Assembly (NCBI GenBank): GCA_024231855.1
Contig: JAAEQD010000282.1
Span: 1 to 47,487, forward strand
Direction of reading: 5' to 3'
Length of the DNA stretch: 47,487 nt
From: Candidatus Zixiibacteriota bacterium
GTDB taxonomy: Bacteria > Zixibacteria > MSB-5A5 > UBA10806 > 4484-95
Part shown: positions 1 to 8,879 of the stretch, one piece after another
Layout of the letters: every line of letters begins with the position of its first letter
Position numbering within the stretch: the stretch's first letter is position 1
Made by a program: the position numbers and the translations under genes
Notes under the pieces: model-generated
Database searches by the model: none
What the model was told of the DNA's origin: nothing
The model's input: the letters and a program-made list of their open reading frames with translations, nothing else

Positions 1-819
1 AATGTCGATCTCATAATCGGCGGTCATTCGCATACGAGAATACAATTTCCCGAAGTCGTAAATAAGGTGCTGATAGTTCAAGCCGGATCGTATACCCAAA
101 ACCTCGGCCGCCTGGATTTGGTAGTCGCCGGTGACACGGTGCAAAGCTACGACGGCAAATTGATCTCGACCTTCGTCGAAGGTATCGATCCGCAACCCGA
201 ACTTCAGGCATTCGCCGACAGCTTCGCCACGATTATAGATGACGCCTATGGCATGGTAATCGGCCAGTTGGCTACCGATTGGAGATCGGTTTACATGGGA
301 GAGTCGAATATCGGCAACTGGCTGACCGATGCTATGAGGCATAAAACCGATGCCGATGTGGCATTCGTTAACTCCGGAGGGATCCGTAAAAACGAAATCC
401 CGGCCGGTCCGGTTACCAAGAAGGATATCGCGGAGATGTTGCCGTTCAATAATTATGTCGAGACTTTCGAGGCCACCGGCGAGGAACTGATGACGATTCT
501 AACCGAGAATGCCCGGGCCCAGGGGCTTGAATTGCATGGTATATTGCAGGTATCGGGGGTAGCTTATACTTTTAAGAAAAAAGGCGATGACGTAGCGCTG
601 GTGAAAGTTCGGGTCGGCGGCAAGAAAATCAAGAAAGATAAAATCTACAAGATCGCCAGTATCGATTACGTGAACGCCAATCACAGCAGATATTACATGA
701 TCGAACCCAGAAACCTTAATAATACCGGCATCCTCTTTCCCCAACTGATTATCGAGACTATTGAAAACGCCAAGAGCATCAACGCGAAAGTCGAGGGCCG
801 GATAACGCAAGCAGAGTAA
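1..819 (+). CDS. 5'-nucleotidase / metallophosphatase family protein, C-terminal part (5' truncated)
   Basis: The reading frame is open from the first base, so the gene starts upstream of the window and 272 residues are visible. The first residues contain GGHSHT, the last metal-binding histidine motif of the calcineurin-like phosphoesterase domain in UshA-type nucleotidases. The 5'-nucleotidase C-terminal domain follows, with the typical GNWLTDA and NSGGIR motifs (about residues 105-140), which form the substrate-binding part. Members hydrolyse nucleotides or sugar nucleotides outside the cytoplasm; exact substrate and export signal cannot be judged without the N-terminus. A hairpin terminator follows at 868-896. 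The family call is firm; 5'-nucleotidase versus 2',3'-cyclic phosphodiesterase is open. Confidence 0.85.
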   Translation, partial: NVDLIIGGHSHTRIQFPEVVNKVLIVQAGSYTQNLGRLDLVVAGDTVQSYDGKLISTFVEGIDPQPELQAFADSFATIIDDAYGMVIGQLATDWRSVYMGESNIGNWLTDAMRHKTDADVAFVNSGGIRKNEIPAGPVTKKDIAEMLPFNNYVETFEATGEELMTILTENARAQGLELHGILQVSGVAYTFKKKGDDVALVKVRVGGKKIKKDKIYKIASIDYVNANHSRYYMIEPRNLNNTGILFPQLIIETIENAKSINAKVEGRITQAE

Positions 820-867
820 AAGCAGGATATCCGGCGTTTTGCGGGATATTGATATATGTTATAATGG

Positions 868-896
868 GGCCGAGGTTTTCTCGGCCTTGTTTCTTT
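868..896 (+). terminator. Rho-independent terminator after the nucleotidase gene
   Basis: GGCCGAG (868-874) pairs with CTCGGCC (880-886) around a 5-nt loop and is followed by a T-rich tail, TTGTTTCTTT. It lies 49 bases after the nucleotidase stop codon. Confidence 0.75.
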
Positions 897-1008
897 AATG
901 CGGGATTTTGATTAAGCTTATTGAACAGATAAAGATTTTGCTTTGTATCTGCCGATATATTGTACTAACTTGACAAGGCGGATATTTAGGAAAGAATAAT
1001 CGAGAAGT

Positions 1009-1932
1009 ATGACGGAGAAAAATAAAAGCAATCATAAGGCCCTTGATTTTCTGGGCTATTTGAAATCGTTCTTCAGTCATTATTTAGGCGGTCTGTATAA
1101 TCGGCTGGATGAACATCATGTTTTCCTGCTCTCCGGCGGCTTGTCTTTTTCGATCTTCGTCTGTATTGTCCCCTTTATACTGATAATATTCGCGATTTTG
1201 GGCAATATTCTGGAACAACCATCGATAGCCGTTGAAATACAATCATTTATCGAACGGATAATCCCCTATGAAGATTATGCCGCGTCTATTGAAGAATTGG
1301 TGTTTTCGAGGGTAGATGAATTCAAGGTATATAAGAATATCGCCGGTTTAATCGGTATGATCGGCCTGCTTTTCGCCGCCAGCGGGCTGTTTAGCAGTAT
1401 GAGGACGATCTTGAATAAGGTCTACCATGTACAAACTACACAGCACATGCTCATCGGCAAACTTCGCGACCTGGGGCTGGTCTTCCTGGTATTGTGCTAT
1501 TTTCTGCTGTCTACCACGATTTTGCCTACTTTTGAGGTTGTGTTTGGTTTCGCTGATAGGTTTGAATTTTTGCACGGCCTCCGATTCAGTTTTATTGAAG
1601 ATATAGCCGTGGGCAGCGTCTCGTTTTTTATCATTTTCGCGGCGTTTTTTACGATGTATTACTTGGTCCCGCAGAAAAAGATGTCCAAACGGGTCACTTT
1701 AGTTAGCGCCTTATCGGCGGCCTTATTGTGGGAAATCGCCCGGCAATTATTCGGTTTCTATATCACTAATTTCGTCACCTTGAAACGGATCTACGGGGCT
1801 TATGTATTCTTGATTGTGGTTGCATTCTGGATTTATTACACATCGATAGTCTTCATAATCGGCGCCGAGATCGGCCAGCTCTTCCGTGAGCGGATGCGAA
1901 AGCGAAAGCTATCGTTGGACCATCTCAAGTAA
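1009..1932 (+). CDS. YihY/BrkB family inner-membrane protein
   Basis: This 307-residue protein is hydrophobic, with about six membrane segments: near residues 40-65, 105-130, 145-170, 195-220, 230-250 and 260-285. The N-terminal part has the family's GGLSFSIFVCIVPF segment, and a GLLFAASGLF region lies in the middle. The C-terminal tail is short and basic. YihY/BrkB proteins are widespread polytopic membrane proteins; older names (virulence factor BrkB, ribonuclease BN) are not functional evidence, and no activity is assigned here. The start at 1009 is preceded by a modest purine-rich GAGAAG. It follows a terminator, so it is probably transcribed on its own. Confidence 0.85.
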   Translation: MTEKNKSNHKALDFLGYLKSFFSHYLGGLYNRLDEHHVFLLSGGLSFSIFVCIVPFILIIFAILGNILEQPSIAVEIQSFIERIIPYEDYAASIEELVFSRVDEFKVYKNIAGLIGMIGLLFAASGLFSSMRTILNKVYHVQTTQHMLIGKLRDLGLVFLVLCYFLLSTTILPTFEVVFGFADRFEFLHGLRFSFIEDIAVGSVSFFIIFAAFFTMYYLVPQKKMSKRVTLVSALSAALLWEIARQLFGFYITNFVTLKRIYGAYVFLIVVAFWIYYTSIVFIIGAEIGQLFRERMRKRKLSLDHLK

Positions 1933-2163
1933 ATACTTGTATTGTAAAACGAACTTTTTGAATTACTACCTAATTAGGCTTACTGTTTCTAAAAAACCGA
2001 TTGCATAACTTGAAATCTGTGTTATATTTAAGTGATGTGGTTTCAAAAAAGTAGTTTTTTGTACCTCAGATGTAAATGTAATTTATAAATATTTACGACA
2101 AAATGCTTCCGGGGCGGTAAGTGAATGAATTTTATATCAACATCTAACGATAGTGAGAGGTTT

Positions 2164-5100
2164 ATGAGACGTGTCGTTACAATCATGACATTAATGCTCG
2201 CGCTTTGCGTGACAGCGACGGCCGATCAGAGAATCGAATTTGGGAATCTGGCCGACGATGTAATGGTTACCGTGGAAGAGACAAACAACCTGCGAACCGT
2301 TGTCAGGTTCGAGGTTGGCGCGTTTACCAGGCAAGCCGTGGATATCGAGGGAGAAACTTATTTCACGATCGATGCCGCCAAGGAGAATATCCTTCTCAAT
2401 GAAGGCGAACCGGCCTTGCCGCGTATCTGCCGAAGCATAATTATTCCCGATAATGCTCGGATGAAAATCAATGTGTTGTCATCGGAATACCGCGATTTTG
2501 AAACAACCCCGGTGGCGCCATCCAAAGGCAATTTGAAACGTACCGTCAATCCCGAAGATGTACCCTACACGTTCGGGCCCGTTTACGGCCGGGATGAATG
2601 GTACCCATCCAGGCAGGCCGAAATCCGAGAACCATATATCATGAGAGATTTCCGCGGCACGGTTATCGAAATTTATCCTTTCCAGTACAATCACGCCCGA
2701 AAGTCTCTCCGCGTGTACACCTCGATTACGGTCGAGGTTGTTGCCGATGGTCGGGGGCGGACGAACGTATTGAACCGGACCGAGCCATTCGAAAAAGTCA
2801 ACCCGGATTTCGAACTGATCTACCGCGAACGCTTTATCAACTACAACCAGGGCACGCTTTTGTATACTCCCGTTCAGGAAACCGGCGATATGCTGATAAT
2901 CACGTATGATTCATTCAATGATGAAATGCTGCCCCTGGTGGACTGGAAACGTCAGAAGGGGATCAAAACAACCATTGTCAATGTCTCATCGATCGGCAAT
3001 AACAGTACGAGCATAGCCAACTACATTCAGGCTTTTTATGATTCAACCGACCTGGCCTGGGTCCTATTGGTCGGCGATGGGGAACAGATTGCCACTCCCT
3101 GGGCTTCAGACGGCTCGTCGGACCCGAGCTATGCCAAGGTCTCAGGCGGCGATGACTATCCCGATATCTTTGTCGGCCGTTTTTCCGCCGAATCAACCGC
3201 CCAGGTTCAGACTCAAGTCGAACGGACTATCAATTACGAAAAATTTCCGCCGATCGAAAGCTGGTATAATCGAGGCACAGGTATAGCCTCTGAAGAAGGC
3301 CCCGGCCATAACGGCGAATACGACAACGCGCATTCAGATCTTATCCGTCAGGACTTGTTGGCTTATAATTATACATTAGTAGATCAAATATACGAACCCG
3401 GCGCGACTATAACCATGATTTCAAACGCGTTGAATGACGGCCGTAGCTTTGTCAATTACACCGGTCATGGCAGCACTACCAGTTGGGGGACAACCGGTTT
3501 CTCCAATTCGAATGTCGATGCTCTGACCAATTCCGGTATGCTGCCGTTTATTCTTAGCGTAGCTTGCGTTAACGGCCAGTTCGACGGCTATACCTGTTTC
3601 GGCGAGGCCTGGACGCGGGCAACTCATAACGGCCAGCCCAGCGGCGCGATTGCCGCCTACATGTCATCGATTAACCAGGACTGGAACCCCCCTATGGATG
3701 CTCAGGATGAATCGACTGACCTGCTGGTTGCCGAGCAAAAGACGACTATCGGCGGGCTCTGCTATAATGGATCGTGCCTGATGATAGATCTCAACGGTTC
3801 AGCCGGAATTAATATGTATAACACCTGGCATATATTCGGCGATCCTTCCGTGATGCTCTACACCGATACGCCATCGGCTATGAGTGTCAGTTTCGATGGA
3901 GCCATACTATTCACCGCCACGCAATTTGATGTTTCAGTCAGCAGTGTCGAAGGCGCCCTTTGCGCTTTATATAGCAATGGCGTCCAATTCGGATCGGCTT
4001 ATACCGGCGCGGGCGGAAATGCCACGATAGATATAGACGGGATTTTGCCCGTGGGAGAGAATATTACTTTAACAGTCACCGCCTACAATAAGCAGCCTTA
4101 TTTCGGGGATGTTCAGGTTATCTCACCCGAGGGCGCTTTTATTGTTTACGATGGTCACACCATCAATGATATTTTAGGTAACAATAACGGCGAGGTCGAT
4201 TTCGGCGAAAGCATCTCTCTGGGGATGCGACTTCAAAATGTCGGTCCCGACGTGGCCGATGATGTTTCGGCAAACCTGGATTCGACTGATCCATATGTGA
4301 TAATCAATGACGGGTATGAGTATTTCGGTACGATAGCCGGTGATTTCGGCGTGGTTGATATAGCCGATGCCTACGCCTTCGATGTTTCAGCCAGTGCCCC
4401 CGACGGGCATCCGCTTTCATTTCAACTTGAGATAACCGGAACCTCGCTCGAGATCTGGACCAGCGATTTTGTGATTCCCGTTCACGCGCCGATAGTTGAC
4501 TACATTGCTGTAGGTGTAAACGATATATCGGGCAACGGCAACGGCATCCTGGAAGCCGGCGAAACCGCGGATATTGTGGTGACCCTGGCTAATAACGGAT
4601 CGGGGACCGCCTATAATGTTACAGGAACGCTTTCGGAAAACGATAGTTATGTAGCTATTACCGATGCCGATGGCGCGTTCGGTAACCTTGGTCCGTTTGG
4701 CTCCGGCGATAATGCCGGCAACGTTTTCACGGTGGTTGCCGACCAATCGTTCCCCCAGGGTCATTCGGTGCTTTTCGATCTGGATTTAATCGCCGATGAC
4801 GGTTATACGGTAAGTACGCAATTCGAACTTCGCACAGCCGAATCATTCGAATTTAATAACGGCGGCTACTCCGGAGCCGGTAACTGGCAATGGGGTGAGC
4901 CCACATTTGGGCCATCCGGGGCATATTTCGGAACCAAGGTGTGGGGCACGATTCTCGGCGGCGAATATCAAATCGACCGGGATGATATGTTAGCCAGTCA
5001 ACCAGTTCATATTCATTCGCCGGATGCGGTATTGGAGTTCTATCATTGGTACGCTATAGAAGATTATTACGATGGCGGCAATGTGGCGGTTTCCGCAAAT

Positions 5101-7014
5101 GGCGGATCTACCTGGTCATTAATCGAGCCGACCGGCGGTTACCCTCATACCGGAGTTTACGCCCTTGGCGAGCCTGGTTATACCAATGTCAGCGGCAATT
5201 GGGTCCGCGCGGAATTCGGTTTAGGTGATTATGTCTCACAGGATATTATAATCGGCTGGCGGTTCGCCTCCGATGGTATGGTCACCGACGCCGGCTGGTA
5301 TATCGATGACGTGGCGATTATCAATAATATACCCTTGGCGCCTCCCGATCTGTCTTATAGCCCGTCTTCATATACGATAAATATGCCGGCTGGATCGTTC
5401 GAAGCCCGGCACTTGTCTTTGGTCAATGATGGCGACGGTCCGTTGTATTATACGATCAACACCCAAACTGATGCCCTGTTAGCGCTTGATTCGGGCGAAA
5501 AGCTGCCGTTAAGAATAGTCCGGGCAAAACCCGACCCGATTGGCTATCGTGAAGCATCCGATAAACCCGGCGCCAAACCCGAACCGATATACCCGCCTGT
5601 TATTACCGGCCAGGGTGGCCCCGACGCGTTCGGCTATAGTTGGATCGACTCGAATGAACCGGGCGGTCCGGACTACAATTGGATCGATATAACACTAATC
5701 GGAGCTCCGATCGACGGATTGGGGGATGATACGAATGTCGGGCCATATCCCGTTGGTTTCGGTTTTAATTTATATGGCAACGCCTATGGTTCATTTAGAT
5801 TTTGCACTAACGGATTCATCTCGTTTACCTCCACCGCCACCGCCTATTCGAATGGTCCCCTGCCTACTAATGGCGAAGAACCTCTGAATATAATAGCCCC
5901 GTTCTGGGATGACTTGAATTTCAACGATGGCGGCGAAGCGTTTTATTATTCGAATGGTTTGGATACGACGATCATCTCTTATATTAACGTCGCCCATTAC
6001 AGCTCAGGCGGTCCGGGACCGTACACGTTCCAGATGATTCTTCTGGGCAACGGCAGGATAATCTTTCAATATCAAGATATCAACTCGCCGGATAACTCCG
6101 CCACTATCGGCATCCAGAACGCCGCCGGCGATATCGGGCTTGAAGTAGTTTACGATGCCAGCTATGTCGAGGAAAACTTGGCGATTTTAATTTCGCCCGA
6201 AACAAGCTGGCTCTTGGCGACGCCGGGTTCGGGAGAAATACCGGCTCATAGTTCGGATAGTGTGACGATAGGCTTCGATACCCGGGAACTTGAGGATGGG
6301 ACATATAACGGGACGATCTATCTTGATAGCAACGATCCGGGCGAGCCTAACGTAACTATACCCGTTACTTTGAACGTTGGTGTTGCCGGTAATCCAGATT
6401 TAACCTTAACGCCAGAATCAATCGTCGATACCTTGATAGAAGGCCAGCAAAGTGCGCATGATATCGTAATCGGCAATATCGGTGATGCCGCCTTAACGGT
6501 TAGCTTCAGTTCAACGGATTCCTGGCTGCTATTCGATGGAGGTCCGTATACGATCGAGTTGTCGTCAAGCGATACCGTGACCGTCACAATCGACGCTTCC
6601 GGTTTAACTTTGGGTGATTATTCCGGCTCGATAGATTTTTCATGCAATGATCCCGTCACGCCCACCGGCTCGATATCGATTGATTGTACTGTTCTGACCG
6701 CCAGTACATGCGAATACGTGCCCGGCGATGCCAATGGCGATCTCGCGGTAATTGGCAGCGATATTACCTACGCGGTGAACTACTTCCGTGGCGCCGGCGA
6801 TTGCCCGCCCGATAGCTGCTTTAATGACCAGACCGAGTCATGGCTTTACGTGGCCGGCGATGCCAACGGAGATTGCCTGTTTATCGGTTCGGATATAACA
6901 TTCCTGGTAGGTTATTTCCGCGGCGTTAACGAAACCCCGCGTTTCTGTTTGGATCTACCGCCGACTAATCCTGAACCGGCAATGGCAATTCCGGCTAAAA
7001 TTGAAACGAAATGA
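2164..7014 (+). CDS. Secreted C25 (gingipain-like) cysteine peptidase with C-terminal dockerin repeats
   Basis: A very large exported protein of 1616 residues from the chosen start. That start gives a clean signal peptide, MRRVVTIMTLMLALCVTATA; an in-frame ATG at 2125 would add 13 residues with acidic charges. Order of parts: signal peptide; C25 propeptide-like region (about 30-215); peptidase domain (about 230-580) with the catalytic pair in NYTGHGS (His435) and SVACVNG (Cys468); CARDB/Ig-like beta repeats with NGNGILEAGETADI-type motifs (about 640-910); a jelly-roll-like segment; a second beta-rich region; and two dockerin-like calcium repeats (GDANGD...IGSDIT, about 1520-1590). The protein probably works at or outside the cell surface. 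Peptidase family is firm; attachment through the dockerins is inference, since no cohesin is seen. Confidence 0.9.
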   Translation: MRRVVTIMTLMLALCVTATADQRIEFGNLADDVMVTVEETNNLRTVVRFEVGAFTRQAVDIEGETYFTIDAAKENILLNEGEPALPRICRSIIIPDNARMKINVLSSEYRDFETTPVAPSKGNLKRTVNPEDVPYTFGPVYGRDEWYPSRQAEIREPYIMRDFRGTVIEIYPFQYNHARKSLRVYTSITVEVVADGRGRTNVLNRTEPFEKVNPDFELIYRERFINYNQGTLLYTPVQETGDMLIITYDSFNDEMLPLVDWKRQKGIKTTIVNVSSIGNNSTSIANYIQAFYDSTDLAWVLLVGDGEQIATPWASDGSSDPSYAKVSGGDDYPDIFVGRFSAESTAQVQTQVERTINYEKFPPIESWYNRGTGIASEEGPGHNGEYDNAHSDLIRQDLLAYNYTLVDQIYEPGATITMISNALNDGRSFVNYTGHGSTTSWGTTGFSNSNVDALTNSGMLPFILSVACVNGQFDGYTCFGEAWTRATHNGQPSGAIAAYMSSINQDWNPPMDAQDESTDLLVAEQKTTIGGLCYNGSCLMIDLNGSAGINMYNTWHIFGDPSVMLYTDTPSAMSVSFDGAILFTATQFDVSVSSVEGALCALYSNGVQFGSAYTGAGGNATIDIDGILPVGENITLTVTAYNKQPYFGDVQVISPEGAFIVYDGHTINDILGNNNGEVDFGESISLGMRLQNVGPDVADDVSANLDSTDPYVIINDGYEYFGTIAGDFGVVDIADAYAFDVSASAPDGHPLSFQLEITGTSLEIWTSDFVIPVHAPIVDYIAVGVNDISGNGNGILEAGETADIVVTLANNGSGTAYNVTGTLSENDSYVAITDADGAFGNLGPFGSGDNAGNVFTVVADQSFPQGHSVLFDLDLIADDGYTVSTQFELRTAESFEFNNGGYSGAGNWQWGEPTFGPSGAYFGTKVWGTILGGEYQIDRDDMLASQPVHIHSPDAVLEFYHWYAIEDYYDGGNVAVSANGGSTWSLIEPTGGYPHTGVYALGEPGYTNVSGNWVRAEFGLGDYVSQDIIIGWRFASDGMVTDAGWYIDDVAIINNIPLAPPDLSYSPSSYTINMPAGSFEARHLSLVNDGDGPLYYTINTQTDALLALDSGEKLPLRIVRAKPDPIGYREASDKPGAKPEPIYPPVITGQGGPDAFGYSWIDSNEPGGPDYNWIDITLIGAPIDGLGDDTNVGPYPVGFGFNLYGNAYGSFRFCTNGFISFTSTATAYSNGPLPTNGEEPLNIIAPFWDDLNFNDGGEAFYYSNGLDTTIISYINVAHYSSGGPGPYTFQMILLGNGRIIFQYQDINSPDNSATIGIQNAAGDIGLEVVYDASYVEENLAILISPETSWLLATPGSGEIPAHSSDSVTIGFDTRELEDGTYNGTIYLDSNDPGEPNVTIPVTLNVGVAGNPDLTLTPESIVDTLIEGQQSAHDIVIGNIGDAALTVSFSSTDSWLLFDGGPYTIELSSSDTVTVTIDASGLTLGDYSGSIDFSCNDPVTPTGSISIDCTVLTASTCEYVPGDANGDLAVIGSDITYAVNYFRGAGDCPPDSCFNDQTESWLYVAGDANGDCLFIGSDITFLVGYFRGVNETPRFCLDLPPTNPEPAMAIPAKIETK

Positions 7015-7035
7015 TTTAATACAAATATATGCTTG

Positions 7036-7066
7036 AAGGGCGGTCTATTTTGGCTGCCCTTTTTTA
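7036..7066 (+). terminator. Rho-independent terminator after the C25 peptidase gene
   Basis: AAGGGC (7036-7041) pairs with GCCCTT (7056-7061) around a 14-nt loop, followed by a run of T. It lies 21 bases after the stop codon. Confidence 0.65.
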
Positions 7067-7242
7067 TCTGTGTCAATATGACAGAAGTTGGCAGGAAAAC
7101 TGAGTTGTATTTTGGAATAGTCCTTATTTGATTGCGGTAAACCATTTAAGTGATATTAACATAGCGAGTTACATACAGTTAAAAGTAATGAAGTGTTTTG
7201 AAATTATGCTACTTAAATTTCATTAAAATTGTAATTCATTAT

Positions 7243-7271
7243 TTATCAACATATTCCACAAGTTATCAACA
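7243..7271 (+). promoter_or_regulatory. Cluster of DnaA-box-like 9-mers
   Basis: TTATCAACA occurs at 7243-7251 and 7263-7271, 20 bp apart, with TATTCCACA between them at 7252-7260. The two outer 9-mers differ from the DnaA box TTATCCACA at one position; the middle one shares the TCCACA half. A strongly AT-rich stretch (7285-7360) follows. The cluster sits inside a 423-bp gene-free gap. It could be a DnaA-bound control site for the downstream ATPase gene, or part of an origin-like element. No binding is proven. Confidence 0.35.
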
Positions 7272-7312
7272 TCAAGGAACTTTCTCCTGTAACTTATTAA
7301 TATTATAATAAT

Positions 7313-7342
7313 TGTGATATTTTGATTTGTTACAATATCACA
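7313..7342. repeat. 9-bp inverted repeat upstream of the ATPase gene
   Basis: TGTGATATT (7313-7321) and AATATCACA (7334-7342) are exact reverse complements separated by 12 bases. It lies about 95 bases before the ATPase start codon, so an operator role is possible. The spacing is too long for a standard CRP/FNR site although the outer TGTGA/TCACA halves look similar. Confidence 0.5.
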
Positions 7343-7437
7343 TATTTATGATAATGAATTTTCTATTCCTTCCGATCATCAATATAGACATTTAGTTACA
7401 ATGGGTTTTGCATTACGATTATGAAAGGGGGAGAGTT

Positions 7438-8139
7438 ATGACCGGAGGAACCTTGGTAGCAGTTAGGCCAACCGAAAGAAATTCAAATCAGGTTTGCGAG
7501 AGCCTCAACCTGAATTGTGAGCTTGAATTGTTTTACGCACGGATTGTAAGTGGCTTGGGTTTTGGCGAAGGAAATCCCGGGCTTGATTTAGACAATGCAA
7601 ATACAGCTCCGATGTGTAATTATTGTGATAAAGAGCTGTATAATTCCGGTATAGGTTTGTTTATCTGTGGTCAGCCCGGGGCGGGTAAAACATCAGTATT
7701 GGCTTATCTTACTTATCGGATCGTGAAATCTTATGGTGTCGCCGTGGTGGCCGGTAATCCGGAATTGATCGACTATTGGGCATCCCCATCAAGGGGTAGG
7801 ATCAGTTGTTTGACATCATACCGGCTCGATGAACTACTGAATTGCCGTGTCGACTCAGAGACAATTGATTTTCTGAAGCGATGCGCTACCGTCGATTATC
7901 TGTTAATCGATGACATCAATCGATTGCGGCTGAACCAGGCTTCGGCCAACCGTCTGGAAAACATTATCGAACGCCGCCTGGCCAACAATCTGACCACTAT
8001 CGTAACTTCGGAGGAATCTCTTGATGGCCTGAAATATCATCGTGGTTTTAATCGTATCGCCCGCATCCTGGCTCAAATGACACGATCTACAGAGATTGAG
8101 GGCGAGCCGATAGAATATGAATTGCCGTTTATAGCTTAA
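7438..8139 (+). CDS. DnaC/IstB-like AAA+ ATPase
   Basis: This 233-residue P-loop ATPase has Walker A GQPGAGKT (residues 78-85), Walker B DYLLIDD (153-159) and a TTIVTSEES strand that fits the sensor I region of DnaC/IstB helicase-loader-like ATPases. Two cysteine pairs flank the start of the domain (CNYC near residue 61). The ATG at 7438 is chosen because AGGGGG (7425-7430) gives a good ribosome binding site; a TTG at 7408 is also in frame. No transposase is adjacent, so this is not an obvious IS21 helper. Helicase loading is a family-based guess. The upstream gap carries DnaA-box-like sites, which fits a replication link but does not prove it. Confidence 0.65.
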   Translation: MTGGTLVAVRPTERNSNQVCESLNLNCELELFYARIVSGLGFGEGNPGLDLDNANTAPMCNYCDKELYNSGIGLFICGQPGAGKTSVLAYLTYRIVKSYGVAVVAGNPELIDYWASPSRGRISCLTSYRLDELLNCRVDSETIDFLKRCATVDYLLIDDINRLRLNQASANRLENIIERRLANNLTTIVTSEESLDGLKYHRGFNRIARILAQMTRSTEIEGEPIEYELPFIA

Positions 8140-8272
8140 GGCAATCATATAATTGTGCTACTTCTGTAACTGTCAGAATAAATAGGAAAATATCTAGAGC
8201 GATTACTGCCGAATAATGGTTAACTTTACTTCCTGTTTTATATAACCCTGATGTCAGACAAACGGAAGTTTA

Positions 8273-8650
8273 TCAATCAAGTCCAAGCCATTTCCTGGCA
8301 ACATCGACATTGAAGAACACGACAACTTTTTTGTTCATTCCTTTTATGGTTTCTCCATACTTATAACCAAGATCGAACGCTTTTTGATTTTCCGCTACAA
8401 TAGCCAACTTCTCCGATCCGTGAGGTCGCGAGCCGGAGGTCAATTCCCGGAAGATCTTGACTAGGTCTTTCTCGCCTATTTCTATTTCGGTAACATGCCG
8501 GAGATCGAGCAGTGAATTATACGGAAACCGTAAATCCATATCTCCTTTCAACTTTTTAAATACTGATATAAAACACTTAAGGGACAGCTGTCCTGTGCCG
8601 CGAGCTAGCACGAAAGTCCCATTTTGCATTAGTTCATAGTCAATGGGCAA
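8273..8650 (-). CDS. STAS/SpoIIAA-like domain protein
   Basis: A single-domain 125-residue protein whose pattern resembles the SpoIIAA-like (lipid-binding or anti-sigma-antagonist-like) superfamily: an N-terminal strand, a helix, SLLDLRHVTEIE as a central strand ending in a conserved aspartate region, then KLAIVAEN and VVVFFNVDVARKWL near the C-terminus. The start is probably TTG at 8650, since AGAGGGGG lies five bases upstream; an ATG seven codons in is the alternative. It is convergent with the ATPase gene and stands alone. Role unknown; fold assignment moderate. Confidence 0.6.
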   Translation of the reverse strand: MPIDYELMQNGTFVLARGTGQLSLKCFISVFKKLKGDMDLRFPYNSLLDLRHVTEIEIGEKDLVKIFRELTSGSRPHGSEKLAIVAENQKAFDLGYKYGETIKGMNKKVVVFFNVDVARKWLGLD

Positions 8651-8879
8651 TCCTTCCCCCTCTGTATAATAATTATAGATTGCCCCTTTTAATTGCCGAA
8701 AATTGAGGTAAGCCCTCCATTACAATATTACTATATCTACGCTATTATTGTAAAGATGTTTTTGAAATTTTATTGAATCTTAAAACATATAAGTAAACTT
8801 ACGGGATCAGAGTATCCCCTGTTTGCTTGATAATAATTATAGTTTGTAATTCCTCATTGATTTAACTAAACTTAAGCGC

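Noticed and set aside
2125..2163. The earlier ATG of the C25 peptidase.
   Set aside because: It would put charged residues before an otherwise standard signal peptide. It cannot be fully excluded because a G-rich GGGGCGG lies upstream.
7015..7437. Calling the DnaA-box-like cluster a replication origin outright.
   Set aside because: The boxes are imperfect and the usual neighbours (dnaA, dnaN, gyrB, rpmH, gidA) are absent from the window. Kept only as a finding.
7408..7437. The upstream TTG start of the ATPase gene.
   Set aside because: The AGGGGG ribosome binding site lies inside this extension and fits the ATG at 7438.
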